Shown here piece by piece: positions 59,175-64,000 of a stretch of DNA of 64,000 nt. The stretch's first letter is position 1, and each line of letters starts with the position of its first letter. The translations under genes and the position numbers were made by a program. The notes beneath the pieces are model-generated. The model did no database searches. It was given only the letters and a program-made list of their open reading frames with translations, and was not told where the DNA came from. Source of the DNA: Myoxocephalus aenaeus (lineage: Eukaryota > Chordata > Actinopteri > Perciformes > Cottidae); NCBI GenBank assembly GCA_038501785.1, contig JBAMJR010000031.1, forward strand, positions 13,356,501-13,420,500. The letters run 5' to 3'.

Positions 59175-61985
59175 TTCAAATGAATGGAGAGGGGAGGGAG
59201 CGGGGAGGAGGTGCAGAAGGGGAGAGAAAAAGGAGATCAGACCTTGTTTCCTCTGCTTTTGAGTGGAGCATCTGTCACATCGTGTGATCTGTAAAGACTC
59301 CGCCACACAGCTCTTGTGAGGGTGAACAAGCACAGTACTGACACAAAGCACAGCGATAATTCTCTAACAGGCTTTAGAGGTCACGCGCAAATGGAGGGGA
59401 AGACTTATTTGGATGCCTCCGAGACTCGAAGTACTGCGAGAGATGAATCCATGGCGTCAAACTCTTTTTCTTCCTCTCTTTGTGCCGCCTGGTTGGCAGA
59501 TCAGATGTGATTTCAGGGTCAACTCGGCGAAAAATAAATAAATAAGAGCATCAGCATACTTTGTCGGTTGAGGAGAAATCAGGGCATGCTTCCGACTAAA
59601 GTTTTAATAACTTGCTGTTTGATATGGGTGGTGGGAAATTGATGAGTTAAGCTTCATCAAAGTTTAAACAGGCAAGATAGCAGTGTGCCAAGTAAACAAA
59701 TCTAAACTAGGTTGGACGTTCTGACTTCGGAGCGGGTCTGAGGAAATGTGAAGGGCTTAATTAATGCTGCAGTGTAAAGAGTTCGAGATGGAAAAGAACA
59801 TACAGACGCACGTGGCAAGTAAGTCAGTTACTTTGAGGTTGTGCTGATTTTTTTTAAATTGTAATCCTCATCAAGTTTGAAAAGAATAAGAGCCAATCAT
59901 AAATTAATATTTAATGTTATCGTATCAAAAACTGTCACGGACCAAAACCCAGTGCCAAACGTCTGGTCAGATTTGTCCAACATCAATTTAGCCAATTTAT
60001 GTTTGCTCTCACAGGGCCTAAAATAGCTAAAAGCTCAAATAACCTATTCTGTTCAACGAAAAAAGAAAAACGGTTTTGCGACCCAATGACGGCACCAGAT
60101 GAAAAGTGATGAGATCACCAAATTGATTGTGCTTCATCTTCAGGGGGACATGAATGGCTGTACCAAAGTTCATAATATTCCATCAGCTGTTGAGACATTT
60201 CACTCTGAGGAAAAGTTAAGGCATCGCCAAAGTCTCTGTTATATATCCTCTGGGAACCATGAACGTATAAGTAGATGTCATGACAAGCCATCGAAAAGTT
60301 TGGCTGAAAACAATTATTGCATTTTTCAAAGAAAAGTATCTCAAGACGACGAAATGTTATCGTTGTAATTGATACCAAAAGTCGGGTAATATACACTACC
60401 GTTCAAAAGTTTGGGGTCACCCAGACACATTTTCAGTTTCTTCGCAATTTCTGGCATGGAATAGCCTTCATCTCTAAGAACAAGAACAGACTGGAGAGTT
60501 TCACATGAAAGTTCTCTTTTTCTGGCCATTTTGAGAGTATAATGGAACCCACAAATGTGATGCTCCAGATACTCAACCAGCTCAAAGGAAGGCCAGTTTA
60601 TAGCTTCTCTAACCAGCATAACTGTTTTAAGCTGTGCTAACATAATTGCACAAGGGTTTTCAAAGGTTTTCTAATCATCCATTAGTCTTCTATGCGATGA
60701 GCAAACACAATGTACCATTAGAATACTGGAGTGATAGTTGCTGGAAATGGGCCTCTATACACCTATGTAGATATTTCATTAAAAAACAGACGTTTCCACC
60801 TAGAATAGTCATTTACCACATTAACAATGTCTAGTGTATTTCTGATTAATTTAATGTCATCTTCATTGAAAAAAACTGTGCTTTTCTTTGAAAAAAAAAC
60901 AAAAAAACTTTTGAACGGTAGTGTATATGTATATCTATGATGATAGGTAATATAGATGTATATCTATATATCTTGTAATGGTACTCAGCCCTTGTGAAGG
61001 CAGCTGACTGCGTCCCTATACTAAAGTATTAACCTGCTCCAACTCCCGTCTCTCTGCTGGGGTTGAAAGGGTTGTTGATCAGCACCGGTGAGTCAATTAT
61101 CACTTTCCAAGAGCTGCGGTTTCAGTTTCCTTTCAGAACTCACTTTCCGGCCCAAAACTCCCCGACCCACGGGGGTTTTAAGACACCCCCGCATCCCTCA
61201 CACTTACTCCCCATCAATTTTCAACTCTGTTCATCTTAGTGGTGGAGCAAAGAGCAAAAAAAGGCTCAAACGTCATTTTAGATTCATGAAAGCAATTAAA
61301 GCAACACAACTTTATAGTCCTTTCACCGTGATGTATTTGCTCCTCACTGAATGATTCTCTTTTGAAAAATAGCACGAATTATGTTTCTCTTGTGAATATA
61401 CATGTAATTACACTTTACTGATGCGTTGTAGGCCATGTCGTTAGATGTTAGTGTATCTTCTTGGCCGCAAATATACGTTAGAAAAGTTAATCCTGTGGAT
61501 TAATCATTGCTCCTTTGAAAAACGTCTCTACGGAATCGACTTTTTTTTCTTTTCTTCCTTCTTTTTGCACCTCGCTGCCAAAATGGACTTTGCATTAAAC
61601 ATTTATTTTTAAGCACATCCCATGTGAACTTGAAATGTGCTGATGACTGTGAAACTTCCCAGCGGTGCAGTTCAGTGCAGTGTTTTTACCTCGTCCTTCC
61701 CCTGTGCTCTGCGTAACACGCCGTGATCCTCTCCTCCCACATTTCTGCAGTCATCTGGTACAAGTTGATCACCTGAAGTTTTGGAAAGACAAACATTCAA
61801 TGCATGCGGAGAAATCGCCGTGCATCATAATGCAGGTACAGGCTTAGGCAATAAGACAAACACGCAAACATCTGTTTGACATCTGTGACAATAAGTAACA
61901 CCCGGCTGTTACTCGCCCTCTTTGGAAGCAGCTCCTCTTCAGCCAAGAAGCCAGGCGTGTGAACATTGGGGTCGTAGTCTCCGTA
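47954..61985 (-). CDS. nf2: nf2 (merlin), partial gene: human exons 5-15 and 17
   Basis: Merlin is the ERM-family membrane-cytoskeleton scaffold that acts upstream of Hippo signalling as a tumour suppressor. Twelve exons are seen: 61917-61985, 61690-61772, 59021-59096, 58372-58506, 58005-58079, 57765-57878, 57083-57205, 56479-56696, 54993-55098, 53333-53451, 52116-52275 and 47954-48004. Joined, they give 1329 nt, open to a TAA. The product covers the end of FERM lobe F2, all of F3, the long alpha-helical coiled coil and the C-terminal tail ending FFEEL. Merlin rather than ezrin/radixin/moesin is shown by GVDALGLHIYEPDNRLTPK, LSFDFKDTDMKRLSME and the C-terminus. Exon lengths equal human NF2 except exon 14 (3 codons shorter) and exon 15 (1 codon shorter). 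The RLSME serine corresponding to human Ser518 (PAK/PKA site) is kept. Exons 1-4 and the promoter are outside the window. I cannot tell the nf2a from the nf2b paralogue. Confidence 0.96.
48863..48916 (+). repeat. (GT)n microsatellite
   Basis: Uninterrupted GT tract in the last nf2 intron. Confidence 0.97.
49546..49563 (+). repeat. poly-C run
   Basis: Eighteen consecutive C residues in the last nf2 intron. The length is error-prone in assemblies. Confidence 0.9.
50440..50955 (+). mobile_element. degraded Rex1/CR1-like LINE fragment
   Basis: Translated pieces resemble the thumb and post-RT part of Rex1/CR1-type LINE ORF2. INQLGINVAKTKGLIIGT (about 50480) resembles the usual LNV-KTKE-II motif, and HIFRRCSQTLYLLRKLRTS (about 50618) follows. 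A later LRKSFIHNAINILNS-like stretch and an ATTCTATTATTCTATTG tail complete the pattern. Frames are broken and the middle is missing. Family assignment is from motif memory only. Confidence 0.5.
51324..51386 (+). repeat. (CA)n microsatellite
   Basis: Uninterrupted CA tract in the last nf2 intron. Confidence 0.97.
52116..52275 (-). CDS. nf2: nf2 exon 15 (C-terminal tail)
   Basis: The 160-nt exon completes Lys and encodes [20 protein letters not shown] followed by IESLKMKERETPLDIIHNQN and ending HSNFKK. It is one codon shorter than human. The acceptor is CGTCTAG and the donor GTAGCT. Past the donor the frame runs on into intron, so the true end is set by the last exon's start. Confidence 0.95.
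52420..52510 (+). repeat. dispersed repeat fragment (MITE-like end)
   Basis: The stretch with TTCGCGTCTGTGCATTGACT and ending GGTGTGAACGCAGCATTAG resembles a very common teleost DNA-element terminus. No second end is seen, so it is a fragment. Identity is from recollection. Confidence 0.35.
53333..53451 (-). CDS. nf2: nf2 exon 14 (tail, Ser518-equivalent)
   Basis: The 119-nt exon encodes APGLQSDSMPPDLSFSRENL followed by SFDFKDTDMKRLSMEIEKE and two bases of a Lys codon. It is 9 nt shorter than human exon 14, all lost from the variable proline-rich linker. The RLSME motif keeps the serine whose phosphorylation switches merlin activity in mammals. Donor GTGAGT. Confidence 0.95.
54094..54167 (+). 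repeat. (GT)n microsatellite
   Basis: Uninterrupted GT tract of 74 bp in nf2 intron 13, about 120 bp from a second one. Confidence 0.97.
54290..54374 (+). repeat. (GT)n microsatellite
   Basis: Long GT tract with a few GC interruptions near its right end, in nf2 intron 13. Confidence 0.97.
54993..55098 (-). CDS. nf2: nf2 exon 13 (coiled-coil end)
   Basis: The 106-nt exon completes the split Arg codon and encodes AKEAEQLRQDLQEAKESERR and AKHKLLEITSRTVYA (human 447-482). The acceptor is CCCTCAG and the donor GTAAAA. Confidence 0.95.
56479..56696 (-). CDS. nf2: nf2 exon 12 (coiled coil)
   Basis: This 218-nt exon is the same length as in human. It starts LRSEQTADLLAEKAQIAEEE and ends in EESERR plus two bases of the next Arg codon (AG|GTGGGG). 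It is the longest exon in the window and encodes the core of the heptad-rich helix. Confidence 0.96.
57083..57205 (-). CDS. nf2: nf2 exon 11 (coiled coil)
   Basis: The 123-nt, phase-0 exon encodes a charged helix with VERQHLQREKQLREEAERAR and DELKRRLLQLQDEAHMANDAL (human 334-374). Donor GTGAGA. Confidence 0.96.
57765..57878 (-). CDS. nf2: nf2 exon 10 (end of FERM, start of helix)
   Basis: The 114-nt, phase-0 exon encodes ILQLCIGNHDLFIRRRRVDS and then LEVQQMKSQAREERARKQ (human 296-333). It covers the last F3 helix and the start of the long alpha-helical region. Donor GTACAT. Confidence 0.96.
58005..58079 (-). CDS. nf2: nf2 exon 9 (FERM F3)
   Basis: The 75-nt, phase-0 exon encodes FTIKPLDKKTNVFKFNSSRL followed by RVNKL (human 271-295). 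The acceptor is TGTTTAG and the donor GTGAGT. Confidence 0.96.
58372..58506 (-). CDS. nf2: nf2 exon 8 (FERM F3)
   Basis: The 135-nt, phase-0 exon encodes NKKGTDLLLGVDALGLHIYE and continues through NRLTPKCSFPWNEIRNISYS to DKE (human 226-270). This F3 stretch separates merlin from ezrin, which has WLGVDALGLNIYEKDDKLTP. Acceptor TTCAG, donor GTGGGA. Confidence 0.97.
59021..59096 (-). CDS. nf2: nf2 exon 7 (FERM F2-F3)
   Basis: The 76-nt exon completes the split Arg codon with G and then encodes DEAEMEYLKIAQDLDMYGVN followed by YFLIR. It corresponds to human residues 200-225. The acceptor is AATCAG and the donor GTGAGC. A (GA)n microsatellite lies only about 10 bp upstream of the exon, next to the acceptor. 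Confidence 0.96.
59107..59171 (+). repeat. (GA)n microsatellite next to nf2 exon 7 acceptor
   Basis: A GA/CT tract of about 65 bp, pure from 59115. On the nf2 strand it is a CT tract ending about 10 bp before exon 7, so it may serve as an extended polypyrimidine tract. Confidence 0.95.
60394..60923 (-). mobile_element. Tc1-like non-autonomous element in nf2 intron 6
   Basis: The ends read CACTACCGTTCAAAAGTTT in inverted orientation and are flanked by TA on both sides. Inside, on the minus strand, a Tc1-type transposase N-terminus is readable (MARKRELSCETLQSVLVLRD and on to SMPEIAKKLKM), the first helix-turn-helix of the paired-like DNA-binding domain. The catalytic domain is absent, so it is an internally deleted, non-autonomous copy of 530 bp. 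It lies between nf2 exons 6 and 7. Confidence 0.85.
61690..61772 (-). CDS. nf2: nf2 exon 6 (FERM F2 lobe)
   Basis: The 83-nt exon is the same length as the human one and encodes VINLYQMTAEMWEERITACY then AEHRGRTR. It ends two bases into an Arg codon (ACG AG|GTAAAA). The codon at human Trp191 reads TGT (Cys) here. Human merlin and the ERM proteins have Trp in this motif (ITAWYAEHRG in human merlin). The acceptor is ACTTCAG. Confidence 0.95.
61917..61985 (-). CDS. nf2: nf2 exon 5 (FERM F2 lobe)
   Basis: This 69-nt exon is phase 0 at both ends and encodes YGDYDPNVHTPGFLAEEELL followed by PKR, matching human residues 150-172. The acceptor is TTTGCAG at 61986 and above. The donor reads AGG|GCGAGT, so it is a GC donor rather than GT. 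The next exon begins in phase 0, which fixes this boundary. Confidence 0.95.
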
Positions 61986-64000
61986 CTGCAAAATAGAGCA
62001 AAAATGCCAAAAGCATTAGAATCACTCCAAACTAATGGCCTCTATCCAGCTCCACTCCAATAACAGGACCGCTGATGTCTCTCCTGGGAGCGGTTCATAA
62101 GATGGAAAACTACAGCGCTTGGAAGAAAAGGGTCCCTCGGAGAACGGATGGATGCTGGCCCGCCGCCGTGCCATTAATGTGCAGCGGTGGCCCGGTGGTT
62201 AGTCGACGGTGTAAATGATGCTATTAGAGATGTCTCGGAGAGAACTGAGATCGCTCACTTATCATCGCGGAGCCGGGATACAAACGACGTCATGCACGTT
62301 TGGGAGAGATATGGATGGATTCGGGCACGGCTGTGTGCCGGGGTGGGCGGGGCTTCCTTTGGGCTACGGTAACATATGAATTATACACAGGGAGCTACGT
62401 TTTCACATTTTGGGAAACACATATGTCCCCCACACTTTGATCAAGTCACGACATATGTATGAGATTTGCATGACGACCTAAGAAAGGAATAAAAAGAAAA
62501 CTTTTCAGAAAACATTATTAAGCTTGGAGAACTGTATTTTGGGAAACAGTTTTAGTTGCTTCAGGTGAAAACTGTATTTTCTTGCACTGGTCAATTTTGA
62601 TTTTTTTGTTGTTGCTATTTTACCTATTTTGTCTTCTTTCAAACAAATGCTTCAAAATACACATTGCGGTGTTTATTTGACTCTTTATTTGTCTTTTGAC
62701 CAAATTCACCAAAGAAGAGGATGAGATAACTCCTCATAATTTTGCATATTTATTGACATAACATGTCAGAAAACTTATTACAAAAACCTGTTGTCTTAAT
62801 GGTGCTATATATTTGTTGAAAATATTTCCTATTCACAACAAAATATTTGTTTTCTCAAAACTCTGAGGAAGAAATCTCCACTTCAGCAGCACTTTCATAC
62901 GCCACACTTTATATTATGGCCTTCAGTATTTGCTGATTCATGAAGTGATAAAAAAAGAGACACCAAAAATTCCCTCAATAAAAACTTTTGACCCTAATGT
63001 GTTAACAAAATGAAACAAAAACAAAATATGTCAAACCTGGCTTTATCCAATGTTCAGATTTCTGTTCGGGAAATGTTTGCACGTAGCATTTATTTAATAA
63101 GAGAATGTAAATTCAAACATAGAATTTCAGAAAACTTGTTATACAATTTTTTTTTTTTATTAATTAAGTTTTATGATGGCATCTATCTAACCTTTTTCAC
63201 CCGCAGTGTCTCTCCTTAAACTCTTAGACTCAAAAGTAACAGTAAAAAATGAAATATTAATAAAAAGGAGTTAGGAGAGGACTTTGTCTTTGACTTTGAG
63301 GGGCTGACACCAAAAAGTGGAACATCGTTTTAATAAATTTCTCCCTCAATGACTATTGCTCTTTTGGTTTGTACCTTAGTGGAAAAACAGGTTGTCTAGA
63401 AAGACTCGTTCCCTATTTCATTCTAAACCTGACACCAACAGAAAGACGTTTCGGATAGCAACCAACTAAAAAAACGAAAAAACAACCTTCTGCTGCTGCT
63501 CAACATGTCATTGTAATTGCACTCAAAATGTCATTTCTGTGTCTCCTTCAGGTGGCCAGCTCCCTGAAGGAGGAGAAAGATATACACAACAAAGAAATTA
63601 TTGAAAAAAGAAGAAAAGAAAACGGGTCGGGACTGAAACCGTAACCACTTATTTTGACGTTACATGACACTGAAGTTAGAGAAGGAAAAAAACAAATCAC
63701 ACACATTTTAGTGCTTAAACAATAACGTAAGATAAAAAAATGCAATTTTGAGCACATTGATTTTTAATGGTGAGCTTCTGCCAATTTTGCACACAGTAAA
63801 TTAAACCGTTGGACTACTCGTGTTGCTCTAATCAAACGAGTGCTACTTTTATTATGTTAGGTGTAATTGGATTTTATTTTTCTGCACGTCAGTCTGAAAA
63901 CTGTACTTTTACAGACCGGAATTTAATAATAAGCTCCACACGCAGACAGGAAATCCTACAACATCTGAGCAGTGCTAAGGGAGTGGAGATGCCGAGGGCC
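61986..64000 (-). other. nf2 intron 4 (partial)
   Basis: Sequence upstream of nf2 exon 5 to the window edge. I looked for exon 4 (ending in a VQAK-like peptide and a GT donor) and did not find it. Nothing else is recognised here. Confidence 0.7.

Noticed and set aside
63541..63600. TTCAGGTGGCCAGCTCCCTGAAGG tested as a possible nf2 upstream exon
   Set aside because: Neither strand encodes the exon 1-4 FERM sequence expected; left as intron.

Overview
The window is vertebrate nuclear DNA, most likely from a ray-finned (probably percomorph) teleost. Three things point there: one multi-exon gene matching neurofibromin 2 (merlin) exon by exon, teleost-type transposons (Ngaro, L1-Tx1, hAT, Tc1, L2 and Rex1-like LINEs), and long CA/GT microsatellites. 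There are no operons, bacterial genes or CRISPR arrays.

The only host gene I can support is nf2, on the minus strand from 61985 down to 47954. Twelve coding exons, corresponding to human exons 5-15 and 17, can be placed to the base. They total 1329 nt (442 codons plus stop), and every internal splice phase matches my recollection of human NF2. Exons 1-4 lie beyond the right edge. Two features stand out: a GC-AG intron after exon 5, and a Trp-to-Cys change at a FERM position that is Trp in human merlin and ERM proteins.

From about 19.3 to 36.3 kb there is a nest of mobile elements, read from target-site duplications and terminal repeats. The outermost layer is probably a solo LTR (19295-36307). 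A hAT element (19314-35241, TSD GTGTTTTC) lies inside it with a decayed BED-finger/dimerisation transposase. The hAT was in turn hit by a solo LTR (20051-20638), a Charlie-like non-autonomous hAT (23076-24042, TSD CTCTAGTC) and a minus-strand L1-Tx1 LINE (24359-35075, 14-bp TSD). The L1 contains a short Tc1-type element (25610-26210) and an apparently full-length Ngaro tyrosine-recombinase retrotransposon (29211-34975). The Ngaro has three open frames (gag-like; RT/RNase H; tyrosine recombinase), identical split direct repeats and a 28-bp minisatellite. It is the only element with intact genes and is probably the youngest.

The left 19 kb and the 36.3-47.9 kb stretch hold no gene I recognise. 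They carry microsatellites, degraded L2 LINE pieces and dispersed repeats. The nf2 introns hold GT/CA/GA microsatellites, a Rex1-like LINE remnant and a Tc1-like remnant.

The most unusual content is the eight-element nest and the intact Ngaro, whose gag/RT overlap sits on a run of eight G residues that could be a -1 frameshift site. I saw no system that is clearly new to biology.
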